In this document: in pieces, positions 11,812 through 24,072 of the stretch | How the letters are laid out: each line of letters begins with the position of its first letter | How positions within the stretch are numbered: position 1 is the stretch's first letter | From: Agapetus fuscipes | Lineage: Eukaryota > Arthropoda > Insecta > Trichoptera > Glossosomatidae | Reading direction: 5' to 3' | Length of the DNA stretch: 64,000 nt | Assembly (NCBI GenBank): GCA_951799405.1 | Contig: OX637346.1 | Span: 10,315,215 to 10,379,214 of the forward strand | Notes under the pieces: model-generated | The model's database searches: none | What the model was told of the DNA's origin: nothing | Seen by the model: only the letters and a program-made list of their open reading frames with translations | Position numbers and translations under genes: made by a program

Positions 11812-12022
11812 AATACTGTAAAAAATGGTTCACTTTGCCAATGTCACCCCTGTTTCAGGGAAGGTCGGAAAAAGTTGTGGGGCTTATGTTCATTTGAGGT
11901 TTGGATTTATTTGTAAGCACACATTCAGCATTTGTAAGCGCGAACTACACTTGTTAGTTTGTGCGCATACATCTGAGAGCTTTAAATGAATATATCCTTG
12001 CAACTTAGATTATAGATTATAT
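11812..12022 (+). mobile_element. tail-A repeat, 5'-truncated
   Basis: Starts inside the consensus at ATACTGTAAAAAATGG and runs to AGATTATAGATTAT. It is close to the tail of the LINE at 9987-11526 and to the copy at 34138, so it is a fairly young 7-bp-tail member. Confidence 0.85.
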
Positions 12023-13477
12023 ATTTTAGATGACCTTATGAGTGAGCACAAAGAGGGCCCCGTTGCGCCTAGTTTTTAAGCTCCTGGATCCAGTGTCCCG
12101 AAACAGCTCCTCATGGTGCATGAACTGAGGGTATAGTTTCCCTGCGTCCGCATGAGGAGGTAGGTACCTCAGGATTTTTTTCTGGAGCTGTTCTTTCTAC
12201 ATGATGAGTATCTTCGAGAACCTGACTTTAAGAGCTTAGGCAACTTCATCACTTATGCTGCTCTGTCATAAGATGATCAACGTTGCACAAAAAAGTATTA
12301 ATAATTATCTGAAAAACACTCCCATATAAAGAATTTTACCATAACTGTAGGAACAGTGATAAAAATGAAAATGACGTAATTCGCGTAATTTCCAGAATAA
12401 GAAATGGTGTTAAACATTCAGTAATGACGGTGTTTAGTTAGCCATTATCGGAAGAAGGAGAACGGTATCATTACACTCTTCGTGTGCAACATTTCGATAC
12501 GTGTTGGCCATCTCAAAAAGAAGATGCCCCAGTACAAATCTCAACATCTTGCCTCAACCATAACGTTTAACTAAAAACGTATAGCAACTCAAGCAGCACT
12601 TCTGCAGATCTTCTTTGTTTATGTGCATTTTTGGATTAACTCTGCTGTTGAGTTTAGACGTGGTTTAGCAGTAATGTAACACAATGCATCGCCTCCTAAT
12701 GGCCGGGTAACTTGAAGATTGTTTATCAACACTAATTTGATCATGTCATTACATTGCGACAGCAGTATAAAGTTATTATATTGTAAACAAATTTCATAGA
12801 GAATCTATCAGACTGTTGGATCGCGGCATTATGTTTTCACAACTTGCATGTGTGTGTGTTTTGTGAGAGTAATAAGTATTGCAAATCAAATTATTTTACT
12901 GCATTCTTCGGTTTTGGTCAAAAATGCAAATTTTTATAGTTGCAGTATGCAATTTTTTATAGTTGCAGTATGCAACTTTTCTGCATAGTTCGAGTCGTAT
13001 AGTGTTAAAGATTGACTTGTAGATTTTTTCCTAAAATGTGATAAATATACGCAAGTGCAGAAATAAGCATTAAAAATAGAAAATGTATTGATTCTATTTT
13101 ATAAGGGTTTTTTTCCCGCTTCGGAAAACGACTCATTTAAGAAGTATGACTTTTTGATTTTCATTATTTTGCGTCGCGTTTATAAACTTTAGGTGCCTAC
13201 ATGAATTTGATATTTTAAAATCCATACATCTCCTTCATATTGGATGTACTTTCAAATTCTTGCTCTTTCAAGGAATCCAGAATTTACAAAAACTATAAAA
13301 AAAAATGAATAGGATATCTAAGAACAAGGTAAATTTTGTAAGATGTTGTAGACATCCATGAAATATCCACGGTTTACTGTTTTTACTATTTTTTCAGTTT
13401 CGAGATTGACTTTACAAGAATATGAAAGGTGTCATAAAATTATTTTTCATCAATAAAAATATGTGTGCTAAGATGAC
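12023..13477. other. no gene seen
   Basis: AT-rich sequence without recognisable coding or repeat content, apart from a ~25-bp direct repeat (TATAGTTGCAGTATGCAA, twice) at about 12936-12980. Confidence 0.4.
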
Positions 13478-13705
13478 TCAACTCTGGTCATTGTCTGGAC
13501 ACGACGGATTCTTAGGTTCTTTGGACATATTTTCTATGGCAATGAAGATAGTCGGGAATGATCGGTAGGCTTGTGTTCTGAAACCTGGAGAAGAAAAGTT
13601 TGAGAACAAGATCCCCCTCACGATGGACCGATCAAGTGAAGGCAGTAGCAGGCAAAATTATTGCTTCCACAGCCCTCAGCAATGAGGAACAAAACAAAGA
13701 AGAAG
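13478..13705 (+). pseudogene. decayed LINE C-terminal fragment
   Basis: Frame-shifted remains of a LINE C-terminus: RRILRFFGHIFYGNEDSRE, then in other frames the equivalents of a GxxPRGRSPTRWTDQVK block (CCCTCACGATGGACCGATCAAG). The motif order R-FFGHI...W-DQ(V/I)K fits insect non-LTR elements. Several stops. Confidence 0.5.
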
Positions 13706-14649
13706 AAACAAAAGTACTCATCGTAACGTTTGAATATTTAGTGTAGAATTATACCTGGTTTAAGTAAAGGAGAAAAAAGTTTATAACTTTAGTTTTTGTG
13801 TTCAGTGCAGTCATAACTGTTTTGTTGTAGTGAGCTCTTTAAATTATAACATAAAGTATTCAAAAACATTTAATACACAGATTATCTACAAAGTATCGTC
13901 TTTGCTGTAAGGAGAATTCACTTTACGCAGCGGATGAGCCGTGGATTTTCTTGTGTGTGAATAACACCGACCATGTTTATGTAATGAGAAATAGAACTAT
14001 TTAACAAAGATGTTACAATATCTCAAGCCGCGTTTGTGATTCATTAAACTTAACAACGAGCGAAGTTTGAGGAGCTACGTAGTTATTATTATTAATCTTA
14101 GGAAATTTTCATTGCAGATTCCTTAAAGAAAACGTCTTTTACGACCCGTTTACTACATAAAACCTTCGTATAGTATTGAAATAACAATAAGAAATATGTT
14201 TGCTAATAGTATTTGCATATCCTGGGATACGTTTTTCTATACAATATGGCTTAGAAAGGTAATTTCAAAATATTTTTTACGGAAAGACATTGAGATAATT
14301 TACTCATATGAAGAAAGCCGGAGTATGAAAAATAAATGCATTTTATGTGTGTGTTTTTATGCTTGTAAAATATTTTTATTTTGTGTATTTTTTATTAGTA
14401 GGTACTAGTTGAAATTCTATTTTTATTTTGAAAAACAGGGTAGTTTTATTTAAAAAAAAATCATAATAATCAAGAAATGAAGCTTCTGCGTTGTCTCTGA
14501 CAGGGTTGCAGGTTGCATTTGAGGAATGTGGAACCTATTTATTTATTTTCACATGTAAGAAGGCCGTACTTAATATGAGAGTTAACCTGCTTTCAAAGGA
14601 TAAGAATTTTTATTTCTTGTAAATGTTGAATAAGCGTTCTTCTTCTTTT
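13706..14649. other. mostly unassigned, small H relic
   Basis: A diverged minus-strand copy of repeat H lies at about 13905-13970 (TTCACTTTACGC..GGATGAGCC, TGTGTGAATAA). The remainder is AT-rich with no recognised gene. Confidence 0.4.
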
Positions 14650-14985
14650 TGTGCCACTTCTAACGAAGATCGGCGATCATCATAGCTATTTTGATTTTAG
14701 ATGCTGCGGCTCGAAACAGGGACTTAGTGGTTCTGCCGAACCACTGTCGCAGGTTCTTCAGCCACGATGTCCTTCGGCGTCCCTGAGATCTTCTCCCCTC
14801 AATCTTATCCTGAATGATAAGATGAAGGAGACGGTACTTCTCATTTCTCATGACTGAAGTACATAAGCTGTCTCTGCTTAATAGTAGGCAGGAGCTCCTT
14901 TGTAGTGCGCATTCGTTGAAGGACATCTTCATTGGTGACTCGATTACGCCAAAAGATCCGAAGCATTGCAAGTAAGCGTTGCAGC
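14650..14985 (-). pseudogene. RTE/BovB-type LINE C-terminal fragment
   Basis: A 103-codon minus-strand frame ends in the block seen at RTE-clade C-termini: VMRNEKYRLLHLIIQDKIEG, RRSQGRRRTSWLKNLRQWFG, then LFRAAASKIKIAMMIADLR. It is a separate family from the YADD LINEs of this window. The palm domain is lost. Confidence 0.75.
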
Positions 14986-15167
14986 TACTGCTTTGGGTTT
15001 GAAATAAGCACTGAAACGGAAAATAATTTCAGACATTATTGCTGGGGATCATACCCTAGCCCTCTGTTATGAACATAAGCGTTTTACCAACTTAACAATC
15101 TACTGGGCCAAAACATTATGTAATCCAAGCCACAAAGATATTTTAACATTTAGAGTTCATACAAAGG

Positions 15168-15416
15168 CCCGTAGTCCAGGTGATAACACTTCGGACTCGT
15201 AACTGGAAGGCAAAAAATATACCATTTATATTTTCAAATTGGCTCTTCGCTGGGTTGAAAAATTCATAAAACTTTACCAAAGACCGGTCATCAAAAGGTC
15301 CATCCAGCCTTACAACAACTGGGTCTTGCTTGAGAATTGGCGCTTTCTACAGTGACGACCAAGCTCGCAGAGGGTGATACACACAAAAACAGCGCTCACC
15401 AAATAAATCAGCCTAT
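15168..15416 (+). mobile_element. SINE-B copy lacking its B box
   Basis: Nearly identical to the copy at 50981-51268 except that about 30 bp are gone after ACTGGAAGG at ~15209, removing GGTTCGAATCCC and the end of the tRNA-like head. The A box (TAGTCCAGGTG) and the whole body to AAATAAATCAGCCTA remain. Its 3' end abuts the 3' tail of the next repeat. Confidence 0.85.
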
Positions 15417-15420
15417 CTAC

Positions 15421-15616
15421 AATCTATAATCTAAGCTGCAAGGATATGTAAGCATTTAAGGCTCATATGAAATGCATGCCTACAGACAGGCACATCCACA
15501 TGTAGGTTCGCGCCTACACATTCTGCATGTGTGCATACAAATAAAGAAAACCTCACATGGACATAAACCTTGCAACTCCTGCCGCCGTTCCCTGAACCGG
15601 GGTGGCATTGGCAAAA
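15421..15616 (-). mobile_element. tail-A repeat, 5'-truncated
   Basis: Tail AATCTATAATCTAAG directly follows the 3' end of the SINE-B copy at 15168 (tail-to-tail). Truncated at the TTTGCCAATG block. Confidence 0.8.
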
Positions 15617-15679
15617 GTATTTAATTAATTTTTATTTTTAATTAAAGTCATGCACTCACGTGTCCTCAAGAAGAAATAA

Positions 15680-15797
15680 TGAAATTTGCGCTCACACACG
15701 CTGGTGTGTACTTACAATATAAACATAATATAAAAACACCAACATTTAAATGAATATACAACTTTTGCCCATCTTTCCTGAAACATATGTGAGGTAT
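15680..15797 (-). mobile_element. tail-A fragment
   Basis: Decayed middle portion (TTTGCGCTCACACACGCTG, TTTCCTGAAACATATGTGA) of the tail-A repeat without either end. Confidence 0.55.
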
Positions 15798-15839
15798 CGT
15801 CCCCATAGCGCTTGGTTGTCTTATGTCCATCAGAGGTAA

Positions 15840-16000
15840 TTTCACAGTAGCAAAGTTTGTATGTGTACTGGAACAATGTGTCTTGTGAAAACTGGAAATC
15901 GATTTTAAAAATATTTTAAAAACGACTCTCACACTTCGTGTTTTGCGTTTTTTTCTTAGCTCAGATTGCGTGGAATGTGATATTAAAGATAATTTCATTT
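15840..16000 (-). mobile_element. MITE-E relic
   Basis: Central part resembling the MITE at 28239-28493 (GTATGTGTACTGGAACAATG, TGTCTTGTGAAAAC, AGCTCAGATTGCGTGGAATG). Both terminal inverted repeats are lost. Confidence 0.55.
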
Positions 16001-16649
16001 AAAAGTCATCTTTGTATCAAATGGTAGATAAGCCAAACAAGCACTGCGGGAAAGGCATGTCCAAAGTCCTTTCGAGCGAAGGAAAAAATTTGTGACCTCG
16101 TGGTATGTCACAACTAACAATCATATCATAGACACAATTATAGATTCTTCTCGATAAGGCAACGGAATGAGATGCGTCTTTAATGTTTTAAATTACTGCG
16201 TAAAACTCATTACAATATCGCACTTTAGTGATTCTTACACAACCTCTAAGCCATAGTTTCATTTGTTATGATTTACAATCATCTTCAGCATCAGTTCCAG
16301 CTGATATTTTAATTACACGCAAATCTTGCACAATACACCTTTGTTTCCTTGAAGTCAACTTTCAAAAGTAAATTTATTCATTTGAAGTAAAAATTAAACT
16401 ATGCCATCCCATCACTCCTGCCCTTCTCATTGCATAAGTGTTACGTACCTTGTCAAATCACTTATAGGTAAGTGTACCCAATTCTTGTACGCCTGTGAAC
16501 GGTCATTTATGTGTGGTATTTTTGAATGCCAGCCGCGGCACTCCTCAGTCATATATGTCAAAAATCATAGCAATATGGATAAAACCACCAATATCACAAA
16601 AATATTATTTATTGAAGATGAAATTTCTTTGTAACCCTTCATTTGGTTG

Positions 16650-16912
16650 CGGACCGGTCTGTTGTCCAGTGGTTACGCTTCAGACTCGTAAATGGAAGGT
16701 CGTGGGTTTTAATCCGGGCAGAGCACAAAATATGTACAATTTATATTTTCAAATATGCTCTTCGCTGGGTTGAAAAGTTCATATACTTTTACCAAAGACC
16801 GGTCACCAAAGGTCTATCCAGTCATACAGCAAATGAGTCTTGCTTGAGAATGGGAGCTTTCTTAAGCGATGACGGCTCTTGAGGTGGGATTCACACAATA
16901 ATAAACCATCCA
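16650..16912 (+). mobile_element. SINE-B, full length, diverged
   Basis: Head GGACCGGTCTGTTGTCCAGT, damaged B box (GGTTTTAATCCGG), then the usual body with TTTACCAAAGACCGGTCACC and a shortened 3' end ACAATAATAAACCATCC. Confidence 0.8.
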
Positions 16913-17495
16913 ACCATTATTGGCTGGTTTCATAATGTGTGACTGGCATAATAAATGAATGACATGATGATTCCAAATTAATCCACCTTCCGTTTTTTCA
17001 ACATATTTTTGGCTTCTCTTGCTGGCCTGGTTCGTTTATCTCGCTATAAGGACCTCTGGTAAACGATTATAAACACGGAAATCATACATGCAAATATGGC
17101 ACGCATGAATGTATGTCTGCAGCTGGTATCAGTCTCTGTACTTACGATCTCCGTATCATGATTGATGCTCAGGATAATACAGAGATTACGAAATGTTCAT
17201 CACGATTCTCAAATATAGACATTACTTGATGCGATCTCACTTCCATCGATAGGAAATTTAACTACTTTCGAGAAATTTCTTCCATCGTTGGAATCATAAT
17301 GTTAATTGATCAAATTAGCTTATACTTAAACAGTTATGGCCACCCAGAGAGTAAATAGCTTTTATTTGTTCAAACAATGTTTTTTTTTTTTTTAAGTTGT
17401 AACCTAATCTAATCTAAGTTAATAAAAAAAAACAATAAGCACCGTCTTATAGTATGTGAATGGCTTAACAAAAGTACCAAAACTAAAATATAAAT

Positions 17496-17718
17496 AATCT
17501 TTAATCTAAGTTGCAAAGATATATAAAAAAAAAAAATTAAATGCATGTCCATAAAAAAACCCGTGTAGTTTCGCACTTACAAATGCTGCATGTGCACTTA
17601 AAAATTAAAATCTTTTGAACATACCCCCTTTTACTTTGCCGATCTTCCTTGAAACAGGGGTGACATTGGCAAAATGAACCATTTTTTACAATAAAGGTGG
17701 TCAACCTCATACCAAACT
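17496..17718 (-). mobile_element. tail-A repeat
   Basis: Diverged near-full-length copy, tail AATCTTTAATCTAAG to ACCAAACT, with an A-rich expansion near 17525. A-type, 7-bp tail. Confidence 0.75.
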
Positions 17719-18238
17719 AAAACTCAATCTCAAAAATGACCGTCTAATTGATATCATCGATAGACGGCAGGGAGGGAGGGTAGAAACGCGCTCAATCTAA
17801 AAAAAATACCTCCCGATTATTACAACCATAATACACCGTTATCGGATTGATATTATTCATTTTTTACACTTGATGTGCAGCAATAATTTCTGATTTTGTG
17901 AGGTTATAAAAACTTTAGAATTCCTTGTGTAAGCTCAGCAACACCTGATCTTTGATCTTTGTGAGAGGTGGCACTGGAAGAACAAGAAGAAAGACATGTT
18001 GCTAAAATGTAAAACAAAAAGAGAGTTACTTTTGAGTATGTGCAGATTTGAGCACTCTGGCTTGAGGAGGCATTATAATAAGCCGTTTGTATCTTGCGTT
18101 TGTTTGTTAACTGGAATAAGAGATTTAATCTCGAGTAGTTTTGTATTGTTTCATAACCGGTGCTCGCAGAGAAGAAGCCATCTCGCCTGGTCGCGATAAA
18201 CTGCTAACTTATCCTCAAGTCAGCGCGCCAAGACTCGC

Positions 18239-18374
18239 ACAAGTATACAAATCTACGTTCAAACTCAACCATGGCGTTTAAAAATAATTGCATAACAACT
18301 GAAACAGTATCACTTGTGAACGTTTCATTTTATCAAACATTTTCGTTAAAACGTTATAGTTGCGATGTAAACTA
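18239..18374. mobile_element. foldback-D MITE
   Basis: Starts CAAGTATACAAAT, left arm CAAACTCAACCATGGCG, right arm AAAACGTTATAGTTG. An imperfect palindrome of the D family. Confidence 0.6.
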
Positions 18375-18659
18375 GGGAGACTGGCAAACAAATTCACAGG
18401 AGGTGTATGTATGCGGTAGGGAAGTCAACTCTTCAAATGGTAAAACAATGAAATTTATAATGGAGCTACAATAGTCGACATGCAAAGGTGCTAAATCGTG
18501 TGTCAAAAATTCAATCGTGCCGATTAAGTTCTTATTGTCTCTATCAATTCCTAGATGTAACCCTACTCCATTCCATTATCCACACCTCCCTATAAGAAGC
18601 TTCATTCAACCCCCTCCAACCTGCGTCTTCTTCTTCGATGGCGCGTCTTCTTTTTTGCT

Positions 18660-19124
18660 CCTTGACTTATAGGTTGGAATACGGCTGACCACCCATGCTT
18701 TAAAAATGGTTCACTTTGCCAATGTCAACCCTGTTTCAGGAAAGGACGGCAAAAGTTGCAGGGTGTATGTCCATTTGAGATTTGTAGGTTCACATGCGGC
18801 ATGTGCAAGCGCGAACTTATGCGTGTTTGCTTGTGAAAATGCATATCGCTCCCCCAGTTCTTGTTTACCGTATACGCCAATCTTGTCAAATTTGACTTTT
18901 TCATGCAGTTGTCTTATGAATCAAATTCTACACAATCTGAGCTAAGACAAACCGTACAACTCAATAATGTGAGAGTTCTTTTAAATATTTTTTAAATAAA
19001 TTTCTTGTTTTTATAAGACACATTGGTCCAGTACACATGCAAACATTGCTCATGTAAAATTTTCTCAATGGCGTATACAGTAAACAAGAACTAAGGCAGC
19101 GATATATCTTTGCAACTTAGATTA
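18660..19124 (+). mobile_element. tail-A repeat split by MITE-E
   Basis: The 5' part 18660-18846 (CCTTGACTTATAGG...AATGCATAT) and the 3' end 19102-19124 (ATATATCTTTGCAACTTAG) belong to one tail-A copy, separated by a 255-bp MITE. C-type, 5-bp tail. Confidence 0.85.
18847..19101. mobile_element. MITE-E with ~23-bp terminal inverted repeats
   Basis: Ends are inverted: AGTTCTTGTTTACCGTATAC at 18856 and its complement with one change at 19071-19092, with imperfect outer CGCTCCCCC / CTAAGGCAGCG. It is flanked by ATAT on both sides, a possible target duplication. A second, inverted copy is at 28239. No coding capacity; the transposase family is not identifiable. Confidence 0.8.
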
Positions 19125-19374
19125 GATGGCGCTACAGCCTGATTCAAGCCTTGGCCTTCTTGACCTTTTGCTTTCAACTCTAACTGTCCTCCGACGTGTT
19201 TCTCTAGTTTGAAACTTTTAGAGGCTTAGCTGCATCACTTTTCACTTTTTTTTTTCAATCTTCCTCCGTCAATCTTCGTCCCTGCAGTACCTACTTTGAA
19301 TATTCTACAACCATCTCAGCTGTAGTCTGCTCAATAACATTCTGAATTGCTAATTTAAATTAAAATTAAATTAT

Positions 19375-19662
19375 CCTGATTTATTTGGTGAGCGCTGTTT
19401 TTGTGTGTATCATACCTCAAGAGCCCTCTGCGAGCTTGGTCGTAGCTGTATAAAGCGCGAATTCTCAAGCAAGACCCAGTTGCTGTAAGGCTTTATTAAC
19501 CTTTTGATGACTGGTCTTTGGTAAAGGTGTATGAATTTTTCAACCCAGCAATGAGCAAACTTGAAAACATAAATGGTATATTTTTTGTGCTCCGCCGGGA
19601 TTTGAACCCACAACCTTCCATTTGCGAGTCTAAAGTGCTACCACTGGACTACGGACCGGTCG
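19375..19662 (-). mobile_element. SINE-B, full length
   Basis: Complete reverse copy: 3' end TGATTTATTTGGTGAGCGC, body, B box GGATTTGAACCC (rc) and A-box region ACCACTGGACTACGG, ending in GACCGGTC. The tRNA-like head is close to intact. Confidence 0.85.
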
Positions 19663-20317
19663 GTTATGGACGATTCTTTTTTAAATTATTTTGGAAAACA
19701 TTAATTAATTCATCAAAAAGTCTTTTTCTTTACAGTTGAAACTCCTAAATAAACAGTTCTGTCTTGTCTGCATTGAGATTTCACAGCTACCACATTCAAA
19801 ATTATAAAAACCCACGTTTTCAGTGTATTCACGTTTTCAGTGAATGCATGTTGCGTAATAACATTATTCTTCTCTGCATAGAACTTTTGATGAAAACATT
19901 ATAAATATTTCCACAAAAAAAGCACGTTAAAAAGTTAAATTGGATCTTTTCCCTGCGGGCATCAAATGGGTAATTTTACCCTTCAACCCTCACTTCATTC
20001 AATATTAAAATTAAAAAATGCACGCCGCCTCCATTTTCTTTATTCAATACAAAGCAACGAATTTCAGTTGACAAAATTTTAATAATACTAACGAGCTACA
20101 ACTAATAGGTATATATAGAGTTTATAATTTAAAAATTTAGTGATCATTTCAATCCAACTAAAAGAGGAAACGTAAATACCAAACCATCGCGTTAACATCA
20201 AAAATGTAGGAAAACTTTTTTTTTACAAGAGCAGCTATTGTGTCTTGCACGCATTTTTCTATGTCCAAAATGCCAATGCATGCAGCTGCAACTAAGCTAC
20301 ACATATAGTCTAGCTTC

Positions 20318-20541
20318 TTGCCTGCGTTATCCCCGAAGGGGTCGCATGTGGCGATTCGACACCTATTAATTTTTCAGGTAAGGGGGTCGGCCTCACACCA
20401 ACCACTTTCAGTTGAAGTGGGGGTTTCTCAGCTCCCGTGGGGGCTGGTTGTCATTTCTTGTGAAGGTTGAGTAAACCTTGAGATCGAACCCTTGCTCTCG
20501 ACATGGAATGCAAACATTCTACCAATTGAGCTATCGACCTT
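20318..20541 (-). mobile_element. SINE-G (tRNA-derived)
   Basis: Reverse complement reads GGTCGATAGCTCAATTGGTA then GGGTTCGATCTCAAGG, a tRNA-like head with A and B boxes, followed by a body containing CTCAACCTTCACAAG and GGCCGACCCCCTTACC. It abuts a SINE-B copy on its 5' side. Confidence 0.65.
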
Positions 20542-20545
20542 TTTA

Positions 20546-20761
20546 CGAGCATGATCGTTGTCGCTACAAAGCGCCAATTCCCACGCAAGACCCAGTTGCT
20601 GTAAGGCTGGATGGACCTTTGGTGACCGGTCATTGGTAAAGGTTTATGAGCTTTTCAACCCAGCGAAGAGCAAATTTGAAAATATGAATTTTGTGCTCCG
20701 CCGGGAATCGAACCTACAACCTTCCCATTCTGAGTCAGAAGTGTAACCACTAAACTACGGT
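20546..20761 (-). mobile_element. SINE-B, 3'-truncated
   Basis: Begins at CGAGC..GATCG (3' ~40 bp missing) and ends with the head CTAAACTACGG. The B box reads GAATCGAACC (rc). A ~10-bp deletion lies between body and head. Confidence 0.8.
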
Positions 20762-21259
20762 CATACTCCTACATATTTTTATGTTGGTTCTTTTTAATGA
20801 AAATTTAATTGCAGTAGATATCAGTTTACCAGCATTTGGAATTCATGAATGAAATAGGTTATTTATCCGCAAATATATCTTTGTAAACTACGTCATAGAT
20901 TATTGGATTAGTGTGGGTGCTGTATCCGTTTTGTTTCCCATTCAAACAAGAATAAACAAGATCACATGCATGTCTCTCAAAAGGTAATTGGATGCACATG
21001 CATTTATTGTGTAAGCAATGCAATTGACAAACAAGAAAGAAGAGTTCAGGTTTTTGGGTCGCACATTCAGGCAGAGATTTGCGCGGCATGCCAAGTCGCC
21101 TGGCTTTTGTAATAAAGTCTTCAATTGCAAGATGAAGTGTTTCAGGTAACTCTAATCAGCCTGCGAGCATCAGTCTGTCATCTCGGCAAGACTTTTAATG
21201 AGAATCGTCGCAACAACGAGATGAGGGAAGCATAGAGGTAGCTACTCTATGGAGTAGCT

Positions 21260-21502
21260 ATCTATAATCTAAATTGCAAATATATTGCATTTCATATTCA
21301 ATGCATTCCCATAAGCAGACACGTATATGTACGCGCTTACGCATGCTGCATGTAGTCTTACAATAAAAAAAAACGAAATCTCAAACGAACATAAGCACTG
21401 CAACTCTTGCCGATATTTCCTGAAACAGAGGTGACATTGTCAAAGTGAACCATTTTTTTTACAGTATGAGTGGTCAGCCTTATAACAACGTATAAGTTAA
21501 GG
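21260..21502 (-). mobile_element. tail-A repeat
   Basis: Full-length diverged copy, tail TCTATAATCTAAA to CGTATAAGTTAAGG. A-type, 7-bp tail. Confidence 0.8.
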
Positions 21503-22287
21503 AATTCGGTGCTATGAATGTGATTTAGTTCCAAACGACATGAAACCATTTTTTGACGCCATACATTGTTGATAATGCTGTCTCGCTCACGACATATGAT
21601 TTTTTTTGTCATTTTCTATGTACGCAACTTGTCTCTGCTCCGTTTTCAATCTTTTTTTCAATCAGTTTTTCAATCACCATAGAAACCAATGAAATCACCA
21701 TAGCAACGGATTTGTTATGAAAACCCCACTAGTGTTGTCGAAAGTATGAAAATATCTGATAAATTCCAAATCCAATAATGTTACGACCTCAATGTGTACG
21801 TGATGATTTCCACAAGCCCCTATTACCGTGAACATAGTAGCTAAATAATTAAACAACCAAGTACCTATATACTTGAACTTTACTAGTTCTAGAAATGACT
21901 GTCGCTTTCGCTAGCTAAATATTTTAACAAATGAAAAAAATATATATATGAAAGTAAATCATACGTATAAAGTTTTTGAAGTGAATATAATTCCACATTT
22001 ATTTTCTTTTGTTGGCACGTTTAAAAAATATCCAATTTGGCATTTATATGATTTTTTTTCCAATTAAATAACACACTTGTTAACACTTCGGAATATCGCC
22101 GATAGACTGAATTTGGATTTTTGTATAATGCGTGAGTTAGCGCATTCCTAAGTCTCAAAGGATTTCTTTCTTAGCCCATCTAGTTTTTATATATCGATGT
22201 CAGGAGGTACCCGGGCTAACGTTGCGTCGTATGCAGAGTAATAAGTCGTGAGAAAAAGCGAGAGTGGGTACATGCGGTGATGGAACA

Positions 22288-22426
22288 GTACAAAATATTA
22301 CATTCAAACTCAAGTATACCGTTTTACCAAAAATGTATGCGAAGCTTTCAGGCGCTGCTTCGGTTTCGATACATTTTTTTGGTTGACGTTGTAGTTGAGT
22401 GGCATGGTGAGGTTTTGTGCTTGGGG
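22288..22426. mobile_element. foldback-D MITE
   Basis: CAAACTCAAGTATACCG then TTTTACCAAAAATGTATGC on the left; TACATTTTTTTGGTTGACG then GTAGTTGAGT on the right. A palindromic D-family copy. The open frames over it are fortuitous. Confidence 0.55.
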
Positions 22427-23217
22427 CAATGGTGGTTGTATATTGTGTTGCTGGGTCGCAGGCGGATGAATGAGGCACGACCAGAAAACTGGATCTGTGT
22501 TTTGTGGCGGCTCCGACATGATGATCTAGTGAAGGATTAACAATGTGAAGCTCATACGACAAAAGCTAAAATGGGTATTAAAATATATGCATGAAATTCC
22601 TCTTCTTTAAAGATTATTTTTAGTTTGCAAATAAGACTAAATGTCTGCTGAATTTTGGAAAAAATGTAAATAAACTGTTTATAACTGTAAAAATGTTAAT
22701 AAATTGTTTTTCCTATTTGATGAGCTATTTTTGTGTCACCTTAAGGGTGTATTTCGTAAACATTATCATCATAAATTCAATGTTGCTAAGTACAATTTAG
22801 ATTTTTTTACTATCAATAAATTAAACGCAGTTCAGAATGTAAAAAATGCGAAATTATTACTCCACAAGATCATTGCGTTCACAAGAGGTAAAGAACTGTG
22901 TATCTGGATAAGGTTAATCATAGTAGGAGGGACGTATAAAAAATAAATCCTGTCTTATCATTTCGAAATCATTATTACTTCCCAAGGGTACAAAAAGAGT
23001 GAATTTTATTTCTTTAGTTTAGTTAGTAGCTTTTTGGGAGTGTACAAATTATTTAATACATTAAATAGGTAACTTGATCGTTTGTTAATGAGTGCCTAAA
23101 TATGCATTTTTATGGGCTCTGTATTCTGTGAAGCACGGCATTACCTCGCAAGTGGGAGGAAAGTAGTGTGTGCGGTCGGTTGCAATGGGAGCATCTTCTT
23201 CATTGTGGCAATACTGT

Positions 23218-23360
23218 ACACCAAGTATAAAATCCACAGTTTCAACTCAAGCACAGCGTAACACCAAAAATATATAGAAACTAAAACGCTCTCTTAAGGC
23301 AATGTTAAAGTTTCTAAACAATTTGTTGTACACTTTTGATAAGTTGCAACGTCCAGCCGG
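23218..23360. mobile_element. foldback-D MITE, right arm decayed
   Basis: Left arm CAAGTATAAAATCCAC, TTTCAACTCAAGCACAGCG, AAAATATATAGAAACTAAAACG matches the D consensus; the right arm is barely recognisable. Confidence 0.45.
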
Positions 23361-23796
23361 CCTACCATCGCAAGGCATTAGTACAAGCACAATCAGTCTA
23401 CCACGACTCACGCCAAATAATATGCAACTTAGATTATAAAGCAAAGCACACGTAACCGATGCAGATGCAATTTGAATTGTCTCGTCGCAGCTTTAGCTAT
23501 ATCTATAGCTATTACTATCGTAAAGGCATAATGGGATGGCTCAGATAATTTGGATCCGGGTTTTAAAAGCCTCTTCAATATAATCAAATACAACCTTTTA
23601 TTAAAGGTATTCATTATTGTTTCATGAAGTTTTATTTGCTCATTATTTGCTGAATATCAAGAAAATCTTATCAAACGCAGAAAGAAATAAAGTTGGTGAT
23701 ATGTGTCTTAGAATTACTTTTGAATTATGAGACAATCTTATTCATACTGTGAAGATTACTTCGAAAAACTATTACCTTGATTATATGATTACATTT

Positions 23797-23998
23797 GTCG
23801 GTGTTATGGCCGCGGGGATCAAGACAGGTTATTTGGAACCGGATAACGCTGGTTGGAATCCCGCGACGATAACTTCGACCCTGGTTCAACAGATGCCGTT
23901 GCATGCACACAAGCTTCTGCTATCGCATAAAGACAACTGGCCAGGCAAAATAGGTTGGTGGATTGCATTCCTTTCCACAAATCTATTTAAAAAAAAAT
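23797..23998 (+). mobile_element. SINE-C (tRNA Ser/Leu-like head)
   Basis: Head GTTATGGCCGCGGGGATCAAG...GGTTGGAATCCCGC (B box slightly changed), body ACTTCGACCCTGGTTCAACA and GACAACTGGCCAGGCAAAAT, ending CACAAATCTATTT plus an A run. Other copies (57135, 62545) show a long variable arm typical of class II tRNAs. Confidence 0.7.
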
Positions 23999-24072
23999 GT
24001 TCTTCATATGATGCTATAGTCAATATAAAATCTTGGCCTTGCGTGGTATGTGCCTACAACTCTTCATGTTAC

